64,000 bases of DNA from Flagellimonas_A sp039592695 (GCF_039592695.1 NZ_JBBUTK010000003.1:1-64000), one strand, 5' to 3'. Shown: positions 35,941 through 44,090, numbered from the stretch's first letter. Numbers and translations: made by a program. The notes: generated by a model from the letters alone, not told the origin.

Positions 35941-36747
35941 ATGAAAGCAAGACAGATGTTATCCATCCTTACCATACTGACCATCTGTTTGTTTGCAAAT
36001 GCCCAAGAGAAATACCATTGCAGTTATGACGAATGCGGATTTGAACCTGGCGAAATGGTATATCTTTTTGGAGATGATGTAAAACTGCGTACCGCACCGA
36101 CCACTGAATCAGAGGTTATCAAGATACTGAATATCGGCACCGAGTTGACCGTGTTGGAAAAGACCGAAAACTCATGGCCCTATCGCGGTATCGAATCCAA
36201 TTTTTATAAAGTGGATTATAAAGGAACCACCGGCTATGTGTTGGGCGGACTCCTTTCTTTGGAACGAAAACAGCTTTACGGCAAGACCCATCTCTTTGGC
36301 TATGCCAAAAACGGTGAATTGGAGTATCTCTATATCAGAACCCTCAAACCCGACGGAAGCTTTGGCGAAAAGAGCGTTCGTCTGAGCCATGGCAATTTGG
36401 CCCTTAAAACAATGGACAATCGTGGCCTCAACGGTGTTGACGGCATCCTCTATATCGATTATCTGGCCGAGGCCTGTGGCGTTGAGGGCGGCGGCATCTA
36501 TCTCTTTCAGCAAGACGATGAACTGAAGCAGGTGGCCCGACTCTCGCAAGTGTCGGAGGCCGGGGTATTTTACCATGCCGAAGAATTTATCTTTCCCCAT
36601 GACCAAGGGGGCATGCCGGGCAAGGTGCTGTTAAAAAAAGAACAAGGCGAAAATTTGGATGAGACCTCAAACCACATCAAGCGCAGTGTTGAGACCCGCG
36701 AATTGGTCTGGGCCGATGGCAGGTTGACCCCTGACCCAAAAAGTTAA
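35941..36747 (+). CDS. secreted SH3-domain protein
   Basis: The 268-residue product has a signal peptide (MKARQMLSILTILTICLFANA, then Q). A bacterial SH3-like domain spans ~30-105 (VYLFGDDVKLRTAPTTESEVIKIL ... FYKVDYKGTTGYVLGGLL), with a Cys pair just after the signal (CSYDECGF). Residues ~110-268 form an unassigned beta-rich domain (LSHGNLALKTMDNRGLNGVDGILYIDYLAEACGVEGG). Bacterial SH3 domains often bind peptidoglycan or protein partners. Single-gene unit with its own terminator. Confidence 0.78.
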   Translation: MKARQMLSILTILTICLFANAQEKYHCSYDECGFEPGEMVYLFGDDVKLRTAPTTESEVIKILNIGTELTVLEKTENSWPYRGIESNFYKVDYKGTTGYVLGGLLSLERKQLYGKTHLFGYAKNGELEYLYIRTLKPDGSFGEKSVRLSHGNLALKTMDNRGLNGVDGILYIDYLAEACGVEGGGIYLFQQDDELKQVARLSQVSEAGVFYHAEEFIFPHDQGGMPGKVLLKKEQGENLDETSNHIKRSVETRELVWADGRLTPDPKS

Positions 36748-36783
36748 ACTCCTATTGTAGTGTTCAGGTTGATTTGTAAAAAG

Positions 36784-36808
36784 AACTGGGGGAAACCCCA
36801 GTTTTTTT
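36784..36808 (+). terminator. terminator of the SH3-domain gene
   Basis: Stem AACTGGGG/CCCCAGTT (36784-36791 and 36796-36803), GAAA loop, followed by T to 36808. 36809-36965 is very AT-rich with no gene. Confidence 0.85.
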
Positions 36809-36965
36809 GTGGTTTTTGTGTATTGGAAAATACTATTTTAACATTTATATTACCTGCACAATTTCTTTCCCCAAAAAATTATTCTATTACTTATGTTTTC
36901 ATACCCTGAAAAATGAAAATATGAATGGTATAAATCAGTAAAATTAATTTCTATTTAGTTAGATT

Positions 36966-38906
36966 ATGATACCACAGTTTGTAAGAATCAATGGCTATAG
37001 AAGATTTATCAATGCGACCGTCACCCTTGATAGACACCTTCTTGCATTTGTTGGAGCAAATGAATCTGGAAAAAGTTCATTTCTTTCAGCCCTCTTATCA
37101 ATTGAAAACACTGAACCTTACGAAAAGAATGAATTAACAAAAGGTCATAGCTTATCTTCAAATGATACTGTTGTTGAGGTAACATATTTGTTGAACAAAG
37201 AAGAACGTTCTTTGGTATCTAAGTTTAATGGAAAGGGGAAAATTAGGCAGTATTTATATTCGAAGACCGTAGATGGCAAAATTAATCATAAGATTTTAAC
37301 TAAGGTTGAAAGAGATAAATCTAAGAGAAGCCATATAATCAAATTCATTGATCAATTTCTTTCAAAACGATATTTGCAAAAAGTTCTAAATCATAATTTT
37401 TTTGAAGATGAAGTGATTGAAGAAATAGAGGGAAAAAGTCTGAAACAGCTTTTTGAAACTCTTCTTGATGAAATTAAACGACCAAACGATGATTTATCTT
37501 CAAATGCTTTTAATTTAATTCATTATATCCAATCGGTACTAAATGATGATTTAGGATACATTAATAAGTCCTCCCAAAAACAGATTACGATTCTGAAAGA
37601 ACATTTCGATAATCTTTTAGAAGTAGAAGAACAAGAACACCCGGAGAGAAGTCTTCTTGATTACTTTAATGAACATCGGCCAAAATTCATATTATTTGAC
37701 GATGGTGATAGATATCTAAAAGGGTCTTACACTGTTTCAGAGTTAGCTTCTCCAAGCAAAGCAATTGCCAATTTGCTTTCTGTTGCCGGAATAAAGGCTG
37801 AAAGCTACCTTAAAGTGGTGGCAGAAAAGGACGAAGGGGAAAGATTGAAATTGCAAGACATTGCGAATGTCAATTTAAAAAAAGAATATGCTGAATCTTG
37901 GTCGCAATCAGATGTGTACCCAAGGTTACTCCTAGATCCAGGTGCCATAACCATTTCTATTATATCATCTGGCGATAATTATACCGAAGTGATTTCAAGA
38001 AGTGAGGGGATGAAAATGTACATTGCGCTAAAAGCATTTCTCTCGGTTCGAGAAAGGGATGTTCCTCCTATACTATTAATCGATGAAGCGGAAATGCATT
38101 TACATTATGCAGGCCAATCAGATTTAGTTAGAGAATTTGAAAAACAGTGTATTGTTAACTCAATTATATATACTACTCATTCTGCTGGTTGTCTCCCAAG
38201 TGATCTGGGAAGTGGTATAAAAGCTGTTGAAGTGATTGAAAAAGATGGCATCGATTCTGGACATAGCCTTTTGAAAAACTCTATCTGGGGTAATTCAGGA
38301 GGTTTTTCGCCTATACTTTTGGCAATGGGGGCAAATGTTATTGCAATGACACTAGCGAGAAAAGCAATTATAGCTGAAGGGCCTTCTGAGACAATTCTCC
38401 TACCAAGAATGTTTAGAGAATCTTCAAATACAGATTATCTTGATTTCCAAGTGGCACCTGGGATAGCAACTGTTTCGCAAGAAAAAGCTAAAGATTTTGA
38501 ATTTGAAGCGGCAAAATTAATTTACTTGGCGGACGGTGACCAAGGTGGAGATTCGATAAAAAAGAAACTAATTGAAGCCGGAATTAATGAAAATCAAATT
38601 GTTCAACTAGACAAAGGATTATCTACTGAAGACTATATAAAAACTGAAATACTTCTAGAAGCAATTAATTACGAATTTGAAGCATGGGGGCAAAATGTGG
38701 TCACAATTGATCCTGAGTTGATTCCAGATATAAACAAGATAGGCTGGCTTGAAAAGAAATGCGAAAAATTGAACAGAGAATTTCCAAGTAAAGTTAGACT
38801 TGCAGAATATATTGTAAATAAACCTAGTGACATGGCAATACTTGAGTCCAAAAGAAAAAATGACTTAAAAAGAATATTAAAAGCAATTGAAAAGAAACTT
38901 AAATAG
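36966..38906 (+). CDS. OLD-family ATPase with TOPRIM nuclease domain
   Basis: The 646-residue protein has an N-terminal ABC/SMC-like ATPase: Walker A GANESGKS (residues 30-37), Walker B LLIDEAEMHLH (~371-381) and the switch TTHSAG (~402). The C-terminal TOPRIM domain has AIIAEGPSE (~467-475) with the conserved Glu and YLADGDQGG (~519-527) with the Asp-x-Asp pair. This is the architecture of overcoming-lysogenization-defect (OLD) nucleases, many of which defend against phages. No UvrD-like helicase follows, so it is class 1-like rather than Gabija. The gene is clearly more AT-rich than its neighbours and has no ribosome-binding site, suggesting acquisition. It ends 1 bp before a displaced hemL tail. 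Confidence 0.87.
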   Translation: MIPQFVRINGYRRFINATVTLDRHLLAFVGANESGKSSFLSALLSIENTEPYEKNELTKGHSLSSNDTVVEVTYLLNKEERSLVSKFNGKGKIRQYLYSKTVDGKINHKILTKVERDKSKRSHIIKFIDQFLSKRYLQKVLNHNFFEDEVIEEIEGKSLKQLFETLLDEIKRPNDDLSSNAFNLIHYIQSVLNDDLGYINKSSQKQITILKEHFDNLLEVEEQEHPERSLLDYFNEHRPKFILFDDGDRYLKGSYTVSELASPSKAIANLLSVAGIKAESYLKVVAEKDEGERLKLQDIANVNLKKEYAESWSQSDVYPRLLLDPGAITISIISSGDNYTEVISRSEGMKMYIALKAFLSVRERDVPPILLIDEAEMHLHYAGQSDLVREFEKQCIVNSIIYTTHSAGCLPSDLGSGIKAVEVIEKDGIDSGHSLLKNSIWGNSGGFSPILLAMGANVIAMTLARKAIIAEGPSETILLPRMFRESSNTDYLDFQVAPGIATVSQEKAKDFEFEAAKLIYLADGDQGGDSIKKKLIEAGINENQIVQLDKGLSTEDYIKTEILLEAINYEFEAWGQNVVTIDPELIPDINKIGWLEKKCEKLNREFPSKVRLAEYIVNKPSDMAILESKRKNDLKRILKAIEKKLK

Positions 38907-38907
38907 G

Positions 38908-38961
38908 GTTAAAAGTGTTTTACCCCTCAACTGTCCAATCCAAATCAACATTGCTGCTGGC
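38908..38961 (-). repeat. displaced hemL 3' end, tail A (direct repeat)
   Basis: Read on the minus strand it encodes ASSNVDLDWTVEG-stop, aligning with the HemL C-terminus AISYDDLDRTVAAVKNTF. At DNA level it matches the hemL terminus (42611-42672) over ~54 bp at roughly 70 percent by eye, including ATCCAAATCA and TTTTAA, with small indels. It joins the outer arm of palindromic element R1. It is not part of any complete gene here. Confidence 0.7.
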
Positions 38962-39100
38962 TCCTTTCCCTAGCTAGGGAAAGGTGGTTCCACAAAGTGG
39001 AAGCGGAAAGGGTTGTCAAAACAGCTTTCATTTAAAAAATCAATCCCTTCCGTCTCCCGCATGTGCGGGATCCACCTTCCCTTATTCAAGGGAAGGAGCT
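38960..39100 (-). repeat. palindromic cloverleaf element R1
   Basis: 141 bp with outer inverted ends of ~28 bp (GCTCCTTTCCCT... and ...AGGGAAGGAGC), each end itself a small hairpin. Inside are side hairpin 1 (TTCCAC/GTGGAA), a central pairing GCGGAAAGGG with CCCTTCCG, and side hairpin 2 (CCCGCATGTGCGGG). It lies 4 bp after the stop of the leftward DUF559 gene. Related copies are R2 (39489), R3 (42484) and R4 (50928). Confidence 0.85.
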
Positions 39101-39104
39101 GACG

Positions 39105-39461
39105 CTATTTTCTAAAATTATCGGTGATTCCTTGAAGTACCGAAGACAAGTTGTCAAACACCATTTTGTTTTCAAAGCGGAGTACCGTAAACCCTAAGCC
39201 CTCCAAATAATTGTCCCGTTTTTGGTCTTTTTCTTCTGCCGTTGGGTTTAAGTGTCCTTGGCCATCCAGTTCGATAATCAATTTTTCTGAAGCGCAATAG
39301 AAGTCTACGATGTAGTTTACTATGCTGTGTTGCCTCCTGAATTTTCGGCCCTCAAGATTTTTATTCTGAAGGTGTTTCCACAGAAAGGCCTCGGCAGAAG
39401 TCAGGCTTTGACGTAATTCTTTTCTGTTTTCCCTTAGTTCAGGCTTGTCATGTTTTTTCAT
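39105..39461 (-). CDS. DUF559-family PD-(D/E)XK endonuclease
   Basis: The 118-residue protein shows the full DUF559 pattern (Vsr/PD-(D/E)XK-like fold): LTSAEAFLWKHLQNK at the start, FRRQHSIVNYIVDFYC with the conserved Asp, KLIIELDGQGH with the catalytic Glu-x-Asp, and RDNYLEGLGFTVLRFEN near the end. Such domains cut DNA, but a biological role for stand-alone DUF559 proteins is not established as far as I know. The gene fills the gap between palindromic elements R1 (ends 4 bp after its stop) and R2 (begins 27 bp before its start), in the manner of a RAYT transposase between REP sequences. That comparison is inference. Confidence 0.88.
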   Translation of the reverse strand: MKKHDKPELRENRKELRQSLTSAEAFLWKHLQNKNLEGRKFRRQHSIVNYIVDFYCASEKLIIELDGQGHLNPTAEEKDQKRDNYLEGLGFTVLRFENKMVFDNLSSVLQGITDNFRK

Positions 39462-39488
39462 ATACAGCCTAAAATATAAAATATTTCA

Positions 39489-39624
39489 AGCTCCTTTCCC
39501 TAGCTAGGGAAAGGTGTCCGAATCCCGACAGTGATCGGGAGAGGGCGGAAAGGGTAGACAAAACAATTCCTACCGTCTTATTACTTCGTAATAAGCCACC
39601 TCCCCTTATCCAAGGGAAGGAGCT
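39489..39624 (-). repeat. palindromic cloverleaf element R2
   Basis: 136 bp, beginning and ending with AGCT. Outer arms AGCTCCTTTCCCT and AGGGAAGGAGCT match R1 almost exactly. Side hairpin 1 is CCCGACAGTGATCGGG and side hairpin 2 is CTTATTACTTCGTAATAAG, both unrelated in sequence to those of R1. The central arm keeps GGCGGAAAGGGTAG pairing with CTACCG. It lies 30 bp after the stop of the leftward NmrA-type gene and upstream of the DUF559 gene. Confidence 0.85.
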
Positions 39625-39654
39625 TTTAAAAAAACTATTTCAAAATGACAACTG

Positions 39655-40491
39655 TTATGCCTCAACAACTTCCTTCCAAATACCGGTTTTAGCCGTTTTA
39701 GCAACATAGTCTGAGAAATCAATCGGTTTACGGCCCAATAGTTTTTCAATGTCGTTGGTAATGACTTGATTGTCGAGATTGTCCAATACTTCGGTAAACA
39801 GATATTCAATCAGCCACACCACATCACCGGGCAGCCCCATTTCTTTCATGGCGGCCACGTAGTCTTCCAACGAAATGGGTATAAACTTCAGGTCGCGACC
39901 TGTTGCCTCGGCGATTTCAGCAACGACCCCTTCAAAGGTCAGCAAGCGTGGTCCAGTGAGTTCATAAATTTGGTTTTTGTGGCCATCGTTCAACAATACT
40001 TCAACGGCTGCATCGGCCAAATCATTGGCATCTACATAGGGTGTTTTTGAATGGACATTCGGCAGGGCGACCATCCCTTGTTGAATGGGCCCCAAAAAAT
40101 GGCTCTCACTAAAATTCTGGTTGAACCAGCTGGCGCGAATGATGGTCGTATCGATACCGCTGTTCAACACGATTTGCTCACAACGCTCGGCCTCTACCTC
40201 GCCCTTGCCCGAAAGCAAGACCAACTTTTGTACGCCTTTTTCCTGCGCCACTTTGGTCAGGGCCTCAATGGCCTCTTTGGCCCCGGGCACCGCTAGGTCG
40301 GGTTGGTAGGTGATGTAGATTTTGTCCATCCCCTCCAGAACGGTGGGCCAATTGGCGGGCTGGTTCCAGTCAAAGGAGGGGTTGGCACTACGTGAGCCCA
40401 CACGTACGTTGTGGCCCAAGCGGTTCAGACGTTCTACGATGCGTTTTCCCGTTTTTCCCGTTCCGCCCAATACTAAAATGTTCTGTTTCAT
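39655..40491 (-). CDS. NmrA-type NAD(P)-binding oxidoreductase
   Basis: The 278-residue protein has the Rossmann motif ILVLGGTGKTGKRIV at residues 5-19 and an atypical SDR organisation (NmrA/HSCARG/QOR2-like). Substrate-domain text includes IIRASWFNQNFSE and TPYVDANDLADAAVEVLL. Members bind NAD(P)H and act either as quinone or small-molecule reductases or as redox sensors; this one cannot be assigned further. It follows two small membrane protein genes and an AraC regulator on the same strand (42382 to 39655), a likely regulated cassette. Confidence 0.85.
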   Translation of the reverse strand: MKQNILVLGGTGKTGKRIVERLNRLGHNVRVGSRSANPSFDWNQPANWPTVLEGMDKIYITYQPDLAVPGAKEAIEALTKVAQEKGVQKLVLLSGKGEVEAERCEQIVLNSGIDTTIIRASWFNQNFSESHFLGPIQQGMVALPNVHSKTPYVDANDLADAAVEVLLNDGHKNQIYELTGPRLLTFEGVVAEIAEATGRDLKFIPISLEDYVAAMKEMGLPGDVVWLIEYLFTEVLDNLDNQVITNDIEKLLGRKPIDFSDYVAKTAKTGIWKEVVEA

Positions 40492-40517
40492 GATGTTTCG
40501 ATTTTTGATGTTTATAC

Positions 40518-41009
40518 CTATTTATTAATTCCTACCAATAACAACAGCGCAAAAGAAATGGTGGCTGTTATGATCCGAACCGTATGAAAACGGTTCCATG
40601 GCTGTTCAAACCGTTCGCGCAAGGCACGCAGTTCATCCAGAGAGCTGTTCGCCAAATCAGCCTTGTCCAAAATCTGGTTGAGGGGCACATTGCCAAAGAC
40701 AGTGACCAAGACCACGCCCAAAAAATAAATCAGCACTGCGGCCAGTACCACCCAAAAATGGTATGCTGAAACGCCCCGATTGGCAAAGATTGTGGCAAGG
40801 CCCACAAAAAAAGAGCCGAAGAACACCACAAAGAACAGAGGGTTCTCAATGCTGCGGTTCATTTTCTGAAAGGCTTCGAGATACTTCAGGTCGTCCAACT
40901 GTCCAATACCAGGGGTGACGGCGTTTCCCCAGGTGAAACAAAGTCCTGCTGTAAGCCCGACCAAAAGTGTTGTTGCGAAAAGGGTGAGGTTGCTTGTTGT
41001 AATTTCCAT
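40518..41009 (-). CDS. DUF1772-family membrane protein
   Basis: The 163-residue protein has four hydrophobic helices. Motifs typical of the DUF1772 (anthrone oxygenase-like) family are GLCFTWGNAVTPGIGQLDD near the first helix, FQKMNRSIENPLFF, and FGNVPLNQILDK before the last helix (FEQPWNRFHTVRI). The reaction is unknown in most bacteria. It lies 26 bp upstream of the NmrA-type gene, so a joint redox function is possible (inference). Confidence 0.82.
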   Translation of the reverse strand: MEITTSNLTLFATTLLVGLTAGLCFTWGNAVTPGIGQLDDLKYLEAFQKMNRSIENPLFFVVFFGSFFVGLATIFANRGVSAYHFWVVLAAVLIYFLGVVLVTVFGNVPLNQILDKADLANSSLDELRALRERFEQPWNRFHTVRIITATISFALLLLVGINK

Positions 41010-41037
41010 GGTTCATGATTTTGATTGATTGTACTGA

Positions 41038-41427
41038 TTATTGTGCTTTTCCGATTCCTTTCAATTGCCTATAGATTATGGGAGTAGTAACGAATATGCC
41101 GCCAATGAGCCAAAAGCCCGGGTCAGTAAAGAAAACATAGTGGTTGCCTCCATTCGGCACGACCAATAAGGGCACGGTAATCAAGGCGTCCAATATAGCA
41201 GCGACGCCAAAAAAGGTAAGCCCGACCCACATTCCATGGGTACGGTTGTCTGTTTTGTAGTACTGCTTTGCCCCATACCACATCAAGGGGATGACCGCAA
41301 CCATCAACACCAAATTGGCCTGCTCTTCTACATTTTCCAATACAGGAACCAAAAAGGATAGGCTATAGATGGTGACGCCCAAAATCCAGATGATCGCTCC
41401 GATGCATAGTGCTCTAAAAGTTTTCAT
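41038..41427 (-). CDS. small four-helix membrane protein (DUF5367-like)
   Basis: The 129-residue protein has four hydrophobic segments (LCIGAIIWILGVTIYSLSFL, LVLMVAVIPLMWYG, MWVGLTFFGVAAILDALI, FWLIGGIFVTTPIIY). It resembles small DUF5367-type membrane proteins; the assignment is tentative. It sits between the AraC regulator and the DUF1772 gene on the same strand with 28 bp to the next gene. Function unknown. Confidence 0.6.
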   Translation of the reverse strand: MKTFRALCIGAIIWILGVTIYSLSFLVPVLENVEEQANLVLMVAVIPLMWYGAKQYYKTDNRTHGMWVGLTFFGVAAILDALITVPLLVVPNGGNHYVFFTDPGFWLIGGIFVTTPIIYRQLKGIGKAQ

Positions 41428-41524
41428 AACTGCTCGTTTTTTAATGACAAGACAAAACTATGCCAGCGACAACGGCATCACTTGTTTGAGCGGGAGTATG
41501 ATTTGTTCGAAAAGGAGAATGTGA

Positions 41525-42382
41525 CTACGCCTTTATCTCGCTGGGGCGGAAACCAAATTTCTTGGTAAAGGCGTTTGAAAATGAACTCAGACTGTCATAG
41601 CCCACATGCCACGCAGCCTCTTGCACTGTGGCACTTTTGCTGCGAATCAGGTCGTGTGCCTTGGTCATGCGTTCGTTTTGAAGGTATTTGAACACCGGTA
41701 CGCCAAAAAGTTCTTTAAACTCTTTTTTCAGTTTAAAGGTATTGAGTCCGATTTGTCGGGAGAGTTCGGTCAATGATGGCGGGGCATCCAAATTTTGGGA
41801 CAAGATTTCCTTGGCCTGAAAGAGTTTTTCACGCTCTGTGGAGTTGATGGTTTCGGTCTCCAAATTCGAGAGTTGCCAAAAAAAATGTGACAGCAACGCG
41901 GTTATCTGACTGCGGAAGAACATCATCTTTGCCTTGCCCTCGTATTGGTTGCTAAAGATGTTGTTCACGATTTGCTCCATTTCAGGGGTCATAAAAAAAC
42001 GGGGGCCTTCAACATACGAATCCGACGGATTGACGAGTTCATTTAGAAGCCCCGTGAACAGCTCTCCCTCACCATTGGGCAGGTTCTGAAGGTTTTTGGG
42101 CGCGGTCGCAATAAGCACACACTCCAAAGGCTTATTGGCAGGCACCGTATGGATACACTCTATGGTAGGGTCTGCATAAAAAGAAATGGCCAATCCTTTG
42201 GTATTGTCGTATTCGTTGTTCTGGTCGCCATTTTTCATGTTTAGATGCACGTTGCCCGAACCATAAAAGGCCACGGCAATCAAAGGCTCATCAAATCGAC
42301 ACGAATCTATGGTGTCCGTATCTGAATTGGCGGCTTCGACCAAAACAATAAAATCGTTGATATTGATGGTGTCACGTGTCAT
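41525..42382 (-). CDS. AraC-family transcription regulator
   Basis: The 285-residue product has an N-terminal cupin-like sensing domain (~1-150, FYGSGNVHLNMKNGDQ) and a C-terminal pair of helix-turn-helix motifs: SLTELSRQIGLNTFKLKKEFKELFG and ATVQEAAWHVGYDSLSSFSNAFTKKFGFRPSEI, the latter being the AraC/XylS signature. It probably controls the downstream genes 41427-39655, which run in the same direction after a 97-bp gap. Effector unknown. Confidence 0.9.
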   Translation of the reverse strand: MTRDTININDFIVLVEAANSDTDTIDSCRFDEPLIAVAFYGSGNVHLNMKNGDQNNEYDNTKGLAISFYADPTIECIHTVPANKPLECVLIATAPKNLQNLPNGEGELFTGLLNELVNPSDSYVEGPRFFMTPEMEQIVNNIFSNQYEGKAKMMFFRSQITALLSHFFWQLSNLETETINSTEREKLFQAKEILSQNLDAPPSLTELSRQIGLNTFKLKKEFKELFGVPVFKYLQNERMTKAHDLIRSKSATVQEAAWHVGYDSLSSFSNAFTKKFGFRPSEIKA

Positions 42383-42429
42383 TACCTGAAAATTACAAAA
42401 ATGGATGGAATGCCCGCTCGAACCACAGT

Positions 42430-42486
42430 TTAAAAAATAGTGCTGACCGCCTCAACCACCCTGTCCAAATCAGCATAGTTGGCGGC
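42430..42486 (-). repeat. displaced hemL 3' end, tail B (direct repeat)
   Basis: Read on the minus strand it encodes AANYADLDRVVEAVSTIF-stop, the same length and phase as the true HemL end AISYDDLDRTVAAVKNTF-stop, with about 10 of 18 residues identical and ~75 percent DNA identity by eye. It lies on the far side of element R3 from hemL. The amino-acid-level conservation suggests that it was once a working hemL end. Confidence 0.82.
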
Positions 42487-42607
42487 TCCTTTCCCTGGAC
42501 AGGGAAATGTGTCCGAATGAAATGAGGACGGAAAGGGTGGATAAAACCATCCCTTCTGTCTTAACACTTCGTGTTAAGACACCTCCCTTTATCCAAAGGG
42601 AGGAGCT
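42484..42607 (-). repeat. palindromic cloverleaf element R3
   Basis: 124 bp, 9 bp after the hemL stop. Outer arms GGCTCCTTTCCCT and AAAGGGAGGAGC, a short side hairpin 1 (GTCC/GGAC), central arm AAGGGTGG/CCATCCCTT, and a strong side hairpin 2 (GTCTTAACAC, TTC, GTGTTAAGAC). It has the same orientation as R1 and R2. It may also act as the hemL terminator. Confidence 0.85.
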
Positions 42608-42616
42608 ATTAATCTT

Positions 42617-43894
42617 TTAAAAGGTATTTTTCACCGCCGCAACCGTCCTATCCAAATCATCATAGCTGATGGCATCATTTAAAAAATAGCTTTCAAAGGC
42701 AGAGGGCGGTAAATAAATGCCCTGGTCGAGCATGCCATGAAAGTATTTTTTAAAGGTGTCGTTGTTGCCCTTGGCGGAAGAAGCAAAATCAACAACAGGG
42801 TCTTCGCAAAAATGCACGGAAACCATACTGCCAAAACGGTTGATTTGGTGAACTATGCCTTTTTCAGTCAAGACCTTAGCGATGCCGTTGTGTAAATGCT
42901 CAGTCTTTTTGGTGATACTTTCAAAAACCTCTGGTTGTTTGTCAATCTCGGTCAGCATGGCAAGACCCGCGGCCATCGCCAAGGGATTGCCACTCAAGGT
43001 ACCCGCTTGGTAAACGGGCCCTTCAGGGGCCAAATGCGCCATGATTTCCGCTCGGGCGGCAAAGGCCCCGACCGGGAGTCCGCCACCAATGACCTTTCCG
43101 AACATGACAATGTCGGCATCAATGCCCAACACTTCTTGTGCTCCGCCCTTTGCCAAGCGAAAACCGGTCATCACCTCATCGAACAACAACAATATCCCTT
43201 CTTGGGTACAGAGCTCACGAAGTCCGTGAATGAATTCTTTGGTTGGAATGATACAACCCATATTGCCCGCCACAGGTTCAATGATGATGGCCGCAATCTT
43301 TCCTTGGTTGGCCTTTACCAGTGCTCTGACCCCATCCAAATCGTTATAATTGGCCAACAGCGTGTCTTTGGCCGTGCCTTGGGTCACCCCAGGACTGTTG
43401 GGACTCCCAAACGTCACTGCGCCGCTGCCCGCCTGTATCAAAAACGCATCAGAATGGCCATGGTAACAGCCCGCAAACTTGATGATCTTATCCTTTCCAG
43501 TATAACCCCGTGCCAAACGTACCGCACTCATGCAGGCTTCCGTACCAGAATTTACGAATCGAATCTTATCAATATTGGGCACCATTTTGACCGCCAGCTT
43601 GGCCAACTCGGTCTCAATCTCAGTGGGAATTCCAAAAGAGGTTCCTTTTTTGGCTTTTTCAACCACGGCCTTGATGACAGGTTCATGGGCATGGCCGAAC
43701 AACAACGGCCCCCAAGAGGAAATATAATCGATGTATTGGTGACCATCTTCATCATAGAGATAGGCCCCTTTGGCCCCTTTGATAAAAATGGGCTCCCCGC
43801 CCACGGCCTTAAATGCTCGCACGGGTGAATTGACCCCCCCGGGAATGTATTTTTGCGCTTCCGCAAACAGTGCGCTGCTTCTTTCGTATCGCAT
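42617..43894 (-). CDS. hemL: glutamate-1-semialdehyde 2,1-aminomutase
   Basis: The 425-residue PLP enzyme converts glutamate-1-semialdehyde to 5-aminolevulinate in C5 tetrapyrrole synthesis. Motifs: N-terminal YIPGGVNSPVRAFKAVGG, FVNSGTEACMSAVRLARGYTGK, IIIEPVAGNMG, LLLFDEVMTGFR, and the PLP lysine in MFGKVIGGGLPVGAFAAR (Lys ~265). Length is normal. It reads leftward; element R3 follows its stop by 9 bp. Its last ~60 bp occur twice more as diverged tails (42430-42486 and 38908-38961). Confidence 0.97.
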   Translation of the reverse strand: MRYERSSALFAEAQKYIPGGVNSPVRAFKAVGGEPIFIKGAKGAYLYDEDGHQYIDYISSWGPLLFGHAHEPVIKAVVEKAKKGTSFGIPTEIETELAKLAVKMVPNIDKIRFVNSGTEACMSAVRLARGYTGKDKIIKFAGCYHGHSDAFLIQAGSGAVTFGSPNSPGVTQGTAKDTLLANYNDLDGVRALVKANQGKIAAIIIEPVAGNMGCIIPTKEFIHGLRELCTQEGILLLFDEVMTGFRLAKGGAQEVLGIDADIVMFGKVIGGGLPVGAFAARAEIMAHLAPEGPVYQAGTLSGNPLAMAAGLAMLTEIDKQPEVFESITKKTEHLHNGIAKVLTEKGIVHQINRFGSMVSVHFCEDPVVDFASSAKGNNDTFKKYFHGMLDQGIYLPPSAFESYFLNDAISYDDLDRTVAAVKNTF

Positions 43895-43912
43895 AAATTA
43901 ATTCGTTTTTTC

Positions 43913-44083
43913 ATTCCCGAACCTGTGCCGAACTTGATTCGGTAAAGACGGGAATCTGGTAATCTTTAGAATCCGTATCTTACTTCAATTACACTTCAAC
44001 TGCGCTCAGTGTGACATGCTCAGCATAGACATTGGTGGGAATCTAAAATAAATATTTCTTGGATTCCTGCTTCCGCAGGAATG
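43913..44083. repeat. cluster of short dispersed palindromes
   Basis: In the gap between hemL and the glucosaminidase gene there are a stem ATTCCCG/CGGGAAT (43913-43919 and 43949-43955) enclosing a CCGAA/TTCGG hairpin, the motif ACTGCGCTCAGTGTGACA near 43999, and the hairpin ATTCCTGC/GCAGGAAT (44063-44082). Similar pieces recur at 47181-47204 and 47962-48005. No gene is present. Confidence 0.6.
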
Positions 44084-44090
44084 ACAACTT

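Noticed and set aside
36966..39461. Gabija (GajA-GajB) or class 2 OLD system
   Set aside because: The OLD-like gene has no UvrD-type helicase partner; the next gene is a convergent DUF559 nuclease separated by repeats.
38908..42672. Classical integrative element with integrase
   Set aside because: Direct repeats of the hemL end are present, but no tyrosine or serine recombinase, relaxase or transposase is encoded between them.
42896..43828. Rightward 310-residue open frame
   Set aside because: Antisense shadow of hemL; no signal or domain pattern, and hemL is unambiguous.
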